A stretch of DNA of 64,000 bases from assembly GCA_963698255.1 (NCBI GenBank), contig CAVOQD010000022.1, forward strand, positions 1 through 64,000, in the 5' to 3' direction. The notes beneath the pieces are model-generated. The model did not search any database. It was not told the DNA's origin and saw only the letters and a program-made list of their open reading frames with translations. The stretch is from JAWKOK01 sp963698255 (GTDB taxonomy: Bacteria > Chloroflexota > Anaerolineae > Caldilineales > Caldilineaceae). The position numbers were made by a program, and so were the translations under genes. Below are positions 47,105 through 58,994 of this stretch, piece after piece (position 1 is the stretch's first letter; the number at the start of each line of letters is the position of its first letter).

Positions 47105-49075
47105 ATGCGAGAGCAAATCCGAACTTATCTACAGCACCCCTGGATGCGAGCGGCAGTGAGTGTGATGGCGATTGTTTCGATCCTTGCCGGCGTGGCAATG
47201 GTCGGAGCGGCGCCACAGACGGCCGACGCATCCGATGTGATGAATGTAGTGAAGAACGGAAGTTTCGAGAGTGGATTCACGAGCCAGCCCGGATGCGGGA
47301 TGGTGGGCAGCGGCTGGACCTGCTTCACGAACGGCGGGGCGGCCGAGTATGGCTTCTATGACGACATGTGGGAACCGGTGGTGGCGGACGGCGAGCACAG
47401 CCAACTGCTGGAGATCAACACCAAGGGACTGGTTGTGGCGGATGCGGATCGCTATTCGGGCATCTACCAGACGGTGCGGGTGAAGCCGGGCGAGGTCTAC
47501 AAGTTGAGCCTGGCCGGCATGATCCGGACGACGAACTTTGACGGCGATCCGTGGCGCTACCGTGTGGAAGTTGGATACACCCATGGACCACAGGCGAGCT
47601 GGCAGCAGGTCATGAACTGGCAGGACGTGGGCTGGGACGACTACTACCCGCGGACGGAGCCGGGCGGGTTCAGCGGATTCATGGGCCAGATCATGGCCAA
47701 GGAAGAGGCGCTGACCCTCTACATCCGAGTGTGGAAGAAGTGGGGCGTGCCCAACGAAGAGATCGATGTGAACCTGGATGCGATCTCGCTGGTGGGCATG
47801 GTGGACCCGATGCCGATGCCGAAGATGGGCATGGGCGAGAAGCCGATGGGGCCGCCGAGCATGCAGGGCGAGATGATGGCCCCGATGAAGCCCATGGGCG
47901 ACATGGGAATGAGTTCCATGCCCCAGAGTTGCGGCGGCCCGAATCTGCTCTACAACGGCAGCTTTGAAGAGGGCTTCAACCCGGCGAGCATCGGCCACGT
48001 GGGTCGGGGCTGGGGCAGCTACACCAATGGCGGGGCTGCGGCCTACGGATTCTACGACGACATGTGGCCGCCGGTGGTGGCCGACGGCAAGCACAGCCAG
48101 TTGATCGAGATCAACACCAAGGGCATCATGCCGGCCGACGGCGACCGGGTGGCGGGCATCTATCAGCGCATCGGCAAGCTGGAAGTGGGCAAGAGCTACG
48201 AATTGACGGTGCGAGGGGTGTTGCGAGGGAGCGGCGGCGAAGCCGGCGACCCCAACCGCTGGGAGGCCGAGGTCGGCTACAACTGGGGCGGCGACACCAA
48301 GTGGCAGAACGTGAACAACTGGCAAGGCATGGACCTGGGCGGCATTCAGAGCCGGACCGAGCCGACGAGCATCGGGACCTACAAGGTGCGCTTCACGGCC
48401 CACGAGCCGAGCATGGTGTTGTTCCTGCAAGGCTGGTTCAAGTGGGGCGAGACGAACCTGGAGATGGACCTGAACTACGACGAGCTGAGCCTGCGGGCGT
48501 GCGAGTCGGTGGGAATGCCGCCGATGCATCCTGAGCAACCGATGCCGCCGATGCGGCCATGCCGCCGATGCGACCTGAGCAGCCGATTGCCAAGCGTGTG
48601 TGAGCACATCGTCAAGCCGGGCGAGATGCTGAGCGGCATCGCCGAACAGTATGGCACGACGGTGCAGGCGCTGATGCGGCCAACAACATCAGCAACCCGA
48701 ACATCATCTACGTGGGCCAGAAGCTGGTCATACCGAACTGCGAGATGGGCATGAAGCCGACGCCCTACATGGGCCAGAGCATGATGGGTCCGGAGATGCA
48801 GCAGGGCATGGAACGGCATGCCGCAAGGACAGATGCCACAGGGACAGATGCCACAGCAGATCCCGGAATGCCGATGGAAGGCTCGATGGGCATGATGGCC
48901 CGAGCCGCCGATGCAGAATCCGCCGACGCAGGAGATGATGCATCGGGTGGCGGCCGGCGAGACGCTGAACGGCATCTGCGGCAAGTACGGAGCGGATCCG
49001 TACGAAGTGGCGATGATGAACGGAATCACCAACGCCAACTTCCTCTACGTGGGGCAACAGTTGCGCATGCCGTGA
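47105..49075 (+). CDS. Secreted two-domain protein with Met-rich linkers and two LysM domains (frame-shifted 3' part)
   Basis: About 656 codons; GAGGAGGG precedes the ATG at 47105. Signal peptide residues 1 to about 36. Two homologous domains of about 190 residues follow (about 45-237 and 285-495). Both share NGSFE, NGGAA-YGFYDDMW, VVADG-HSQL-EINTKG and a WKKWG/WFKWG near the end, as in carbohydrate-binding-type beta-sandwiches. Between them lies a Met/Pro/Gly linker with about 15 Met in 50 residues, and a second such linker precedes two LysM domains (VKPGEMLSGIAEQYGTTVQA; VAAGETLNGICGKYGADPYE). Frames change near 48680, 48830 and 48895. Likely a cell-wall or polysaccharide-binding surface protein. 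Confidence 0.8.
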
Positions 49076-49078
49076 GAA

Positions 49079-49200
49079 CTGGGGAATGGTGACCAGGAGT
49101 GAATGGTGAATCGGGAATGGGGAATTGTGAATGGGCACGGTAAGACGCCCAACCCCCTAATCCCCAATCCCAAATCACCGTTTTCCAATCACCGTTCCCC
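49079..49200. repeat. GGGGAATGGTGA-type repeat
   Basis: Direct and inverted copies of GGGAATGGTG, GGTGAATCGGGAATGGGGAA and CCCCTAATCCCCAATCCC follow the LysM gene. A similar GGGGACTGGTGATGGGGGAT region is at 58861-58990. Confidence 0.55.
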
Positions 49201-49234
49201 CACCAAACTAGATATCACCTGAAAACATATAGAA

Positions 49235-49283
49235 GGGGCGCAAGATCGTCTTGGTACTGGGGGGTGCTGGATCTTGCGCCCCC
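49235..49283 (+). terminator. GC-rich hairpin after the LysM gene
   Basis: GGGGCGCAAGATC (49235-49247) mirrors GATCTTGCGCCCC (49270-49282). The long loop and GC arms suit a terminator or protein site; no T-run follows. Confidence 0.5.
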
Positions 49284-49329
49284 TTCGCGTCCAGCGGCGG
49301 TGTGACGTGAAATGGATCAGAAAGCATGG

Positions 49330-49358
49330 GGACAGGTCTCAGACCTGTCCGCTTTTGT
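49330..49358 (+). terminator. Intrinsic terminator-like hairpin
   Basis: GGACAGGTCTCAGACCTGTCC (49330-49350) folds perfectly and is followed by GCTTTTGT. It lies between the LysM and protease genes, both on the plus strand. Confidence 0.65.
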
Positions 49359-49473
49359 ATTGCACGCACTTGCGCATATTCATCGTCGCTTCCATAATAG
49401 ACGCCAAAATGTGAGTGTATGGTCGCCTCAACCCCAACGATTCGGCATGACCTAGACCCTCGGAGGAAGCCCT

Positions 49474-52090
49474 GTGAAAGCGAGAATCGCACTTCTCTCA
49501 CTGCTCGTACTATTATGCACGCTGTTCGCACATGGAACGGCGCTCTCCCAGATCGATCCGATTGTGTCGTCCACACCTGTTACATTCACCGTCGAGGCCA
49601 TGGTGGATGGGCCGGATCGTACGGCTTCTGAGATCTACGCTGAGATCGCGCCCGCCATTGCCTATGTGAAAACGCCGTCCTCCACCGGCAGCGGTGTCCT
49701 GATTGAACATGGCTACCTGCTGACCAACGCACATGTTGTCCATCCGTACGACCAGGTGCGGGTCGTCTTTCCGGACGGATCTGAATTTCCTGATATGCCG
49801 GTCGTTGCCTGGGACATGTTCGCCGATCTGGCGCTTGTCGGGCCCTTCGATACGGCAATTGAACCTCTGGCGTTGGTCGATGGATCCGATGTTGAAATTG
49901 GCCGCAATGTTTATCTGATCGGTTATCCGCTTGAGCCTGATCCCTTTCCGCAACCTTCGATAACCAGCGGCATCCTCTCGCGGATACGCTCGTGGGACGC
50001 ACTCGACCTTTCCCTTTTTCAGTCCGATGCGACGATTGCAGGCGGGCAGAGCGGAGGCGTGTTGGTGACCTATCAGGGTGATGTTATCGGCATATCGACG
50101 ATTGGCTGGGACGGGTTTGCTATGTCCACATCTGTCCACGACGCACTGCCGCGTCTGGATGCCATGTTGGCGCAGGATGTGGATGTCACATTGACCGAAC
50201 GAAGAGTGAACTTCGGTGACGCCTCAACCTTGCAGGAGGGCGTTCTACGCAACGATTGGGATGAACGCACCTATATTCTCAATGCGCCTGCCGGTTCCGA
50301 AGTTGAACTGTATGCCAATGGGCTTGGCTTACCCTATTTTACAGTGGTCGATCAATCCGGCTATCCCGTTGCAGAATCCAATTTCAAGGGCGAGACAGGT
50401 GCAACAGCATCGTTCACGATCTTTGACGACTTTCTCCACTATGTCCAGGTTTCCCAGTATGCGGACAGTGAGGAATCCTTCTCGTTGTCGTCGTCTCACC
50501 CGTTGATCGCCTACAACGATCCGGATGATGGAAAAACCCTGAGGCGAGGACAAACGGTGATTGCCGGCCTCGATACGCCGCTTGACTACGACTATTACGA
50601 AGTCTATTTGCATGCCAATGAACTGATTGAGATCAACGTCGATTCTATCGCAGCCGACACACTACTGAGGCTCGACTTCTTGGCTCCGGATCGCGAGGAG
50701 ACTCTGTACGACGGATTCAGCGGCGGCGGCGTTTTCGATGACAATGACAAGATCGTCTATCGTGCGCCAACCAGTGGCGCCCATAAGCTGACCGTTGAAT
50801 ATTTGGGGGATTCGCCATCGCCCGGCGGTTACTACCTATCGCTATCTGCTGCCGACCGAACTGCCCAGCCCACCGTCCCTTCGTGGAGCCGTCAATTCGT
50901 CGATACGCCGGCCGGTCAGATGACCCGCTACGAGAGCGAAGATTCCGATCTCGAAATATTGTACCCATCCGATCTGACCGCCGCTCAGGAAGAGGATTGT
51001 TTGGCGGAGAACGCAACGCTCTGCGCCGAAGGCTATGATGTCGGGCTGACCGTCACCGAAAGAGATCTGACCAGTCTGCCGCAACGCGATAGCGAATTGA
51101 GTCAATACGTTCGACTACTTGCTGGCGTATCATGCATTTGACGCGCCCGGGTTTGAGTTGATTAGCCGCCAGCCGATCACGACATTGCAGGGACTGATGG
51201 GCGAAACGTTTCTTTTTTCCACGGACACCGGCCTTGCCACCGGCAGCGGCGTCGTCTTCATGGACGAGGCCAATGGCGTGGCCTTTGACGCAACCTACGT
51301 AGCGTCCAACGAGCAGCTTGAATGGTTGGATCCTCTGATTGCTGAATCGTTCGCCTCGTTTCGATCGTGGGCCGGCGTCGATCGGCAGGCGGATCCGATA
51401 CATCATCTGGATCAGGGAAATCGCTATTTGACGGGCGAGAATGGCTTCGCCGCGCGTACCGCCTTCACGAAGGCCATTCAGTTGAACCCCGAACTGACTC
51501 CGGCCTATGCCCAGCGAGCGTATATTCACTATCTCTTCGAGGACTTGGACAGCCTACATGTTGACATGGACAAGGCCATCTCGCTGGCTCCGGACGACAC
51601 GGCGCTCTATCTTGCCAAGGCGGACATGCTCTACCGGCTCTACCAGTATCGGGACGCCAAAGCCGCCATGGATGATGCCATCAAGATAGATGGGCTGGAT
51701 CCGGCGCTCTACACCCAGCGCGCCAAGGTCCAGGCCATGTTGGGTGACTATGACCGCGCGCTCAGCGATCTGAACGGAGCTTCGACATTGGCGGAGGGGA
51801 GCCTGACGTGGGATGCCTGGGAGACGCTGGCGTTCGTACACCTACGCATGGGGGATTTTGTCGCAGCTGCCATGGACTACAATGACCTACTCGATTACGC
51901 TGATTGGCCGTCGCCTCACGCTTTGATGGGCGCCGGCATTGCCCACGCTGAACTATCCGAAAACGACATCGCCCTGGACCTGTTGACGGATGGCATGCAA
52001 GCCGCATATGACTTGGGCGCAGTGCGCGATCCGCAGCTTGAGATATTGTACGAGATGGCTGAGGAGGCGCATAACGAACTGTCCGAATAG
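49474..52090 (+). CDS. Secreted trypsin-like serine protease with C-terminal TPR region (one frame shift)
   Basis: About 872 codons; GTG start with GGAGG upstream. Signal peptide 1 to about 25. Protease domain residues 52-230: His87 in LLTNAHVVH, Asp118 in FADLALVG and Ser193 in GGQSGGVL form the triad of DegP/trypsin-like enzymes. Residues about 270-470 hold two pre-peptidase-like beta domains (NDPDDGKTLRRGQTVIAGLD, then DYDYYEVYL). After a frame change near 51108 come TPR repeats (about 640-860: LDQGNRYLTGENGFAARTAF, AYAQRAYIHYLFEDLDSL). It probably cleaves extracellular or periplasm-side proteins and docks partners through the TPRs. Confidence 0.85.
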
Positions 52091-52116
52091 TTGAAGCGTT
52101 GTCGGACGTCTGTTCT

Positions 52117-52815
52117 TTACGGGCTACGCGTGGTCAAGGTCTGTCGTTGATTTTCGGGGACGAATTCAAACATGCTATCGAAGAAAACGAGTTCCGGCGC
52201 GCCCGGCTCGAACGTGCCAAAGCTCTTCTCCAGATGCTCGTTGATTCGCTGAAATGTGGCATCGACCTCCAACTGATCCTGAGCATCAAGCTCGATCAGA
52301 TTGTAAACCAGCGAGATGTGGTAGCCGTACGAATCGTGGTTGGCAAAACGAACGCCGGTCACTTGAGCGATGGCGTCACGATAGTCGGTGAGCGATGTGG
52401 CTGTCTCTTCGTCCCACGGTTCCAGCGCAATGAGGCCAGGCTTGCGCATGTGGCTGAATCGCAACCGAAGGGTCGCCGGAACCGGAACGGACGGCACTGT
52501 CTCCAAGAAGAAGTGATCTGTCTCAGCCAACGACGCGTTCAGCGGAAGTCGATTCGACCAATTGGACGCGACTCGAACTTGATCACAAAGGAGTTCCATC
52601 ACCGTCATGTGAAAGCTGGCCGGCGGCAGAAAGGCAAACTTGTCGCTGCACTCCATGGCTGACAATGCCTGCTGTGCCCACAGCGCCTGCTCATAGATCA
52701 CAGGTTGCTTCTGCGGATCAACCGTACAAATAATCGTGTTGCCAGGGAACGGTCGAACAGTGCCATCGGCATGGAACTTGCTTCCGACGGCTGATGTGTA
52801 TTCTATAGGGAGCAT
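52117..52815 (-). CDS. DUF1868 protein, 2H phosphoesterase-like
   Basis: About 232 residues from ATG at 52815; an ATG at 52911 is also in frame, but its first 30 residues come from repeat-like sequence. VGSKFHADGTVRPFPGNTII at the start, FHMTVMEL and YHISLVYNL supply the two H-x-[TS] motifs of the 2H phosphoesterase superfamily. Members act on 2',3'-cyclic or 2'-5' nucleotides; the substrate of DUF1868 proteins is not established. No linkage to the neighbours is evident. Confidence 0.78.
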   Translation of the reverse strand: MLPIEYTSAVGSKFHADGTVRPFPGNTIICTVDPQKQPVIYEQALWAQQALSAMECSDKFAFLPPASFHMTVMELLCDQVRVASNWSNRLPLNASLAETDHFFLETVPSVPVPATLRLRFSHMRKPGLIALEPWDEETATSLTDYRDAIAQVTGVRFANHDSYGYHISLVYNLIELDAQDQLEVDATFQRINEHLEKSFGTFEPGAPELVFFDSMFEFVPENQRQTLTTRSP

Positions 52816-52940
52816 GGGCGTTGTTTTTTCAACTTCTGAGAAAAAGGCGGCGGCTGAGTGAGGGGGGCAAATAATTGTCAATGCGTGACACGTTAACAAT
52901 TCAGCATTCACAATTCACCGTTGATCTCCTTAACCACCAC

Positions 52941-53792
52941 CTACTCCAGTGGGCTCATCCAACGGTCGGTTCCATCGCCGTCGGCCGCCCATCCCTCAAT
53001 GGAGCCGTCGTCGCTGCGGATCTGATACCAATTGTAGCCGTTGGCGGCCTGCGGGCCGGCCAGCACTGTGAACTGCGATCCTTGGCTGGCTTCTGTGAGC
53101 AAAATTGCCCCCGTGCCCGGCTGCGCACGCACCGAGAGCGGAATCGATAGCAAGACACGGTCGCCGACGTTGGGCGGGCGATTGACCGGCTGTGCGACGC
53201 CGACTTTGGGGCTCAGCCACTCGGTCTCACTGTCGCCGGCTGCGGCCCAGCCCACATTGCCCTGGCCGTCATCCAACTGCCACCAGGTGAAGCCATCAGC
53301 CGTGGACGGGCCTTCGATGATGTTGACGATCTGATTGGCGCTCAGGCGGAGCACAAGTTCACCGCCGGCTGAGGGCGTCTGGCGCATGTTGAGGCCGCCG
53401 GGCGCGGCCACGCGTGCCGGCTGGCCCACGGCCAATGCCGTTCCAGCCACCACGGTGGGCGTGAACGTCGGCGTCGGCTCGCTCTCGGGCGCGCTGGTGG
53501 GTAGAGTCGGAATCGGCGTGGCTGCATCCAGCGGGGCCTGACTTTCGGCTTGAACGACCGCTCCGCCTGCGCCCCCGGAACTTCCGGCTTGGACAGTCGG
53601 CGTGGGCGTCGGTCGAGGAGCGAAGCTGCCGCAGGCAAGCGCCGGCAGCAGCCAGAGCAACGAAACGGCGAAAAGCACGCGTATCTGCCACCTATCGCGC
53701 CAGAGTATGTTTTTGATTTCGTTTGACCCCGTCGTCAATTCCGCTGTCAATTCCGCAGTCGATTTCACTATAGCGTCACCGAATACATCCAA
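52941..53792 (-). CDS. Lipoprotein-like protein with two bacterial SH3 domains
   Basis: Intact, 283 residues. A hydrophobic segment (VLFAVSLLWLLPALAC, residues about 39-54) ends in a possible lipobox Cys. A Thr/Pro/Ala linker of about 65 residues follows, then two SH3b domains: residues about 125-190 (LNMRQTPSAGGELVLRLSAN, GFTWWQLDDGQGNVGWAAAG) and 208-280 (LSVRAQPGTGAILLTEASQG, GYNWYQIRSDDGSIEGWAAD). SH3b domains bind peptidoglycan or surface ligands. The start overlaps the serA end by 25 bases; a later start is possible. Confidence 0.82.
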   Translation of the reverse strand: MDVFGDAIVKSTAELTAELTTGSNEIKNILWRDRWQIRVLFAVSLLWLLPALACGSFAPRPTPTPTVQAGSSGGAGGAVVQAESQAPLDAATPIPTLPTSAPESEPTPTFTPTVVAGTALAVGQPARVAAPGGLNMRQTPSAGGELVLRLSANQIVNIIEGPSTADGFTWWQLDDGQGNVGWAAAGDSETEWLSPKVGVAQPVNRPPNVGDRVLLSIPLSVRAQPGTGAILLTEASQGSQFTVLAGPQAANGYNWYQIRSDDGSIEGWAADGDGTDRWMSPLE

Positions 53793-55361
53793 AGAATCTC
53801 GTCAAGATCCGCCAATTTCTGCAATATGGACGCCGCCGGCACCTCATCCGTTCCCAGGGCCATGATCGCTTCTGTGCGCGGGGCACGACGGCCCACATGC
53901 ATGAAGCTGATGTTGACATCGGCCTCACCCAGCATTGTGCCCACCCTGCCGATGATGCCCGGTCGATCCACATGGGACGTGAGCACGATGGTACCCGTAG
54001 CCGGGAAGTCGACCCACTGCTCGTTGATGCCGACGATGTGCGGCTCGCTGCGCAAAATGGCCCCGCGCACGGTCCAGCGCCGCTGTCCGCAGGTGGCGCT
54101 CAGCGTCAGCAGCGATTCGTAGGCGTTGTCCTCGCGCCGGTGCATCTTGCGTTCGATCAGATTCAAGCCGCGACGCTCGGCCAGCAACAGCGCGTTGACC
54201 AGGTTGACACGCGTGTCGACCACATCGGCCAGCAGCCCCTTGATCACGCCGGCGTTGATGTAGGTCAGGTCAAAATCGGCCAGCAGCCCATGGGCTGTGA
54301 CCTCCAGATCGCCCATGCCCTGGGCGCCAAGCTGGCGCAGAAAACGGCCCAGGCGCTCGGCCAGGTCGATGTAGGGGATGAGGAACTCCAGGTCGGCAGG
54401 CGGAATCAGCGGCGCGTTGACGGCGTAGCGGGCCGGCCGATCGTTGAGCACATCGACCACCTGCAAGGCAACGTCGACCGCGACCTTTTCCTGGGCTTCG
54501 ACTGTGCTGCCGCCCAGATGGGGCGTGAAGATCACATTGTCGCACTCGCGGCAGAGGGTTGTCGGCGGGCAGCGGCTCGTTGACGTAGACGTCGAGCGCG
54601 GCCCCGGCCACATGGCCGGATTGCAGGGCCGCGGCCAGTTCAGCTTCATTGACCACACCGCCGCGGGAGACGTTGAGAATACGTACGCCGGCTTTCATCG
54701 TCTTCAGACTGTCGGCGTCGATCAGATTGCGTGTCTGATCGGTCAGCGGCACATGACAGGTGATGAAATCCGCCTGTGCGAAAAGGGCGGGCAGACCGAC
54801 CAACTCGACGCCGCGTTGATGGGCGTACTCGGCTGTCACGTAGGGATCATAGGCGACCACGCGCATGCCCAGCGCGACGGCTCGCTGGGTGACTTCCTGG
54901 GCGATGCGCCCGAGCCCGACGGAACCCAGCACTTTGTTGCGCACTTCAACGCCCATGAATTGGCTGCGCTTCCACTGGCCGGCGCGCACGTGCGCGCTGG
55001 CCGCCGGGATGTTGCGCGCCAGCGCCATCAGCATGGCGATGGTGTGCTCGGCCGCGGCGACCACATTGCCCGTGGGCGCATTGACCACGGTGACGCCCGA
55101 CTGGGTGGCCGCTTCAATGTCGATGTTGTCAACGCCGACGCCGGCGCGGCCGATGACACGCAGCTTCTTGCCCGCCCGGATCACCTCGGCGGTCGCCTTG
55201 GTGGCGCTGCGCACGAGCAAGGCGTCGTAGTCGCCGATGACCTCGACCAGTTGCTCCGGCGTCAGATCGGTGCGGATGTCGACCTCAAGGCCGTCCGCTT
55301 CCATAAGCGGGGCCAGGCCGGATTCGGCCAATGAGTCGCTGACCAATACTCGATAGTTCAT
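53768..55361 (-). CDS. serA: D-3-phosphoglycerate dehydrogenase, long form (one frame shift)
   Basis: First step of serine synthesis. About 531 residues, the long SerA type with an allosteric substrate-binding domain and a C-terminal ACT domain. N-terminal half: VIGRAGVGVDNIDIEAATQS, VNAPTGNVVAAAEHT, the NAD motif LGSVGLGRIAQEV, NVSRGGVVNEAEL (Arg) and NEPLPADNPL (Glu). The frame changes near 54560, where one base seems missing, and TPHLGGSTVEAQEKVAVDVA (His) follows. ACT domain from about residue 455 (IVLTSHVDRPGIIGRVGTML). Being essential in most free-living bacteria, its broken frame supports sequencing error. Confidence 0.9.
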
Positions 55362-55405
55362 AGTGGATTTCCCAAAGTTCCCACAACAGTAGGTGCGGTT
55401 GGCAG

Positions 55406-56885
55406 CCCATAGGCATCAACCTAAGGTTATGTTTAGCTGCAGCAGGTTGTATTATATCACTCTGATAACCATGATAGGAGGATATGATGCAACCCAATTT
55501 AGAAAAAATCAGCGAAACGATCCAACAGTTTTTCGGTGTGCAAGTCGAGAGCATAGCCAGAAGGACGAAATTCGTCCAGAGACGGTCCAAGTTGACCGGA
55601 TGTGTGTTTCTGGCTTCCATCGTCTTCAGTATTCTGGAAAAGCGAGAAATGACGCTGTCGAGTTTGGCCCAAAGTTGTCTGGATGTTGGCGTCGAAATCA
55701 CTGAGCAAGGACTTGATCGTCGCATCAACGCTGGAAGCCAAGCCTTTCTAGAGGAAATGTGGACGCTGTCTCTAGAGCATTTTCGCCAAACTGAGCCGCT
55801 GGCAATCAAGTTGCTCAACCAATTCAGCGGCGTCTATCTGGTTGACAGCAGTCAGATCAGCTTGCCAGCCAACATGAGTGAACTCTTTCCCGGTTCTGGC
55901 GGCAATGCATCGACTGCGAGCATGAAGGTGCAACTGGTCTTTGATTATCTACGCGGCCAGTTTAAACAGCTTGAATTGACTCATGGGCGAGCGCCGGACC
56001 AAGGGTATCGTGGCCACTGGAATGTGCTCGAAAAGGACGCACTCTACATCATGGACCTCGGATACTATGTGCTAGAGACGTTCCGGGCAATCAGTGCAAT
56101 AGGCGCTTACTTCCTTTCTCGACTGCAAGTGCAGACTGCGCTCATCGATCAAGAAGGAGAGCGAATTGCCCTGGCAGACTTGCTGGCAAACCAGTGTGAA
56201 CCAGTGGCTGAATACGACGTTCGTATCGGCAGCCGACCTTGTCATCACATTCCATGTCGTCTGATTGCTATCCGTCTTTCTCAAGAAGTGGCCGACCGAC
56301 GGAGGCAGAAAGCCAAGGCCAATGCTCGTCGCCATGGCAGAACAGCCTCCAAGGAATGTCTGAAACTCTTTGATTGGGGGCTCTTCATCACCAATGTACC
56401 TTCGGCTAGACTGCGCAAGGAAGATGTCGCTACACTCTATCGAATCCGTTGGCAGATTGAACTGGTCTTCAAGATGTGCAAAAGCTTCTGCGGTCTTGAC
56501 TATGTCGCATCTCTGCGGCCGGAACGCATCATGACCGAGTTTTATGCCCGCTTGATCGGCGTGATCCTAACCTATTTCCTGATTGCACCTGTCAGGCTAC
56601 CTTTTGGCGCCCAGTTCGATAGGGAGATAAGTCTGTTCAAGATGCGTGGTATGCTAGAACGCTTTGCACGTACGTTGCACATCACGCTTGGAATGTCAGA
56701 CGCTTTTGTTGGGCAGATTCAGGTGTTCTATCATCATGTCGATCATTTCGGCTTCAAGCAGAAACGACGTAAATCCCCCAACTCGAGCCGACTTCTTGCT
56801 CTGATTTCTGAGTTCTACCACTGGGATTCCTATGATTTTGAGGACACCCCGGAACTAGACATAACCTTAAGTTGATGCGTATGGG
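55406..56885 (+). mobile_element. IS4-family insertion sequence
   Basis: A 1480-base element. The ends, 55406-55436 (CCCATAGGCATCAACCTAAG...) and the reverse complement of 56855-56885 (CCCATACGCATCAACTTAAG...), are 31-base inverted repeats with three mismatches. One transposase gene fills it. Direct target duplications of 8-12 bases, expected for IS4 elements, are not seen: left flank TGCGGTTGGCAG, right flank ATGACCACCAGG. The right end interrupts ctaA. Confidence 0.82.
55484..56875 (+). CDS. IS4-family transposase
   Basis: Intact, 463 residues; AGGAGG precedes the ATG. DDE triad: Asp121 in VYLVDSSQ, Asp191 in YIMDLGYY and Glu326 in RWQIELVFK. The IS4 YREK signature is complete: Tyr319-x2-Arg322-x3-Glu326-x6-Lys333. 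A strongly basic patch (ADRRRQKAKANARRH) lies at about 270-285. The base composition is nearer 50 % GC than the host genes. Being intact and with well-matched ends, the element may still be active. Confidence 0.92.
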   Translation: MMQPNLEKISETIQQFFGVQVESIARRTKFVQRRSKLTGCVFLASIVFSILEKREMTLSSLAQSCLDVGVEITEQGLDRRINAGSQAFLEEMWTLSLEHFRQTEPLAIKLLNQFSGVYLVDSSQISLPANMSELFPGSGGNASTASMKVQLVFDYLRGQFKQLELTHGRAPDQGYRGHWNVLEKDALYIMDLGYYVLETFRAISAIGAYFLSRLQVQTALIDQEGERIALADLLANQCEPVAEYDVRIGSRPCHHIPCRLIAIRLSQEVADRRRQKAKANARRHGRTASKECLKLFDWGLFITNVPSARLRKEDVATLYRIRWQIELVFKMCKSFCGLDYVASLRPERIMTEFYARLIGVILTYFLIAPVRLPFGAQFDREISLFKMRGMLERFARTLHITLGMSDAFVGQIQVFYHHVDHFGFKQKRRKSPNSSRLLALISEFYHWDSYDFEDTPELDITLS

Positions 56886-57196
56886 ATGACCACCAGGCCT
56901 GCGATGCACGCGATCAGCCGGTGGAAGTATTCCAGATAGAAGATCTGTTTGTAGCCGGCCAGATCCATGTCGGCGTTGACCTTGATGAATTCGGGCGTCT
57001 GCTGGTATTTGGCGAATTCCGCTATCCAGGCCTCTTGGCCCAGCGGCGGCAACACCCCGCGAAAGACATTCCATTCGACGATCGATAGGCCGGATCGGGT
57101 CAGGCGCACATAACCGCCAAAGACGACCAGGCCCACAATGATAGCGGAGACAATATAGAGCCAACGGGCAACAGTCTTGCTTGCTTGCTCAGTCAT
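56886..57196 (-). pseudogene. ctaA: Heme A synthase N-terminal fragment, cut by the insertion sequence
   Basis: Starts MTEQASKTVARWLYIVSAII (ATG at 57196). It has the first CtaA/COX15 helix (IVGLVVFGGYVRLTRSGLSI), a conserved extracytoplasmic loop region (VEWNVFRGVLPPLG), and the start of helix 2 with the heme-ligand region LEYFHRLIACIAGLVVIPY. It then runs into the IS end and stops within five codons. Full-length CtaA has about 300-350 residues with eight helices, and the remaining part is absent on the other side of the IS. As written it cannot convert heme O to heme A. Confidence 0.85.
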
Positions 57197-57228
57197 AAGA
57201 TCCTCATTTGTGATGACTGTGTTCTAGA

Positions 57229-58799
<1,571 letters not shown>

Positions 58800-58860
58800 G
58801 AGATGTTCGCTCAACAAAAAAGGCTGACGAAAGGGCCGTCAGCCAGTCTATTCGGTAGAT

Positions 58861-58994
58861 TGCCTGGTGATTGGGGACTGGTGATGGGGGATTGGTGACC
58901 GGGGATTAGGGATCGGCGAACAAGGACATGCATCCGCATTCCAGAAACGACTCCCCGATCGCCAATTCCCGATCGCCGATCCCCGATCATCAAT
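58861..58994. repeat. GGGGATTGGTGA-type inverted repeat
   Basis: Tandem GATTGGGGACTGGTGATGGG and GGGGATTAGGGATCGGCGA on the left face CCCCGATCGCCAATTCCCGA and CGATCCCCGATCATCAATC on the right, forming a loose foldback directly beside the EF-G-like stop codon. Confidence 0.55.

Noticed and set aside
47129..48607. 492-codon open frame on the minus strand
   Set aside because: It is opposite the LysM protein gene, His/Arg/Ala-rich and without motifs; it arises from the GC-rich codon pattern of the real gene.
52816..52911. Longer N-terminus for the DUF1868 protein
   Set aside because: The extra codons come from repeat-like AT-rich sequence with no ribosome site, and the family start fits better at 52815.
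55394..56897. Target-site duplication around the IS4 element
   Set aside because: Flanking CCCATA and TATGGG are inverted, so they belong to the terminal repeats; the outer flanks do not match.
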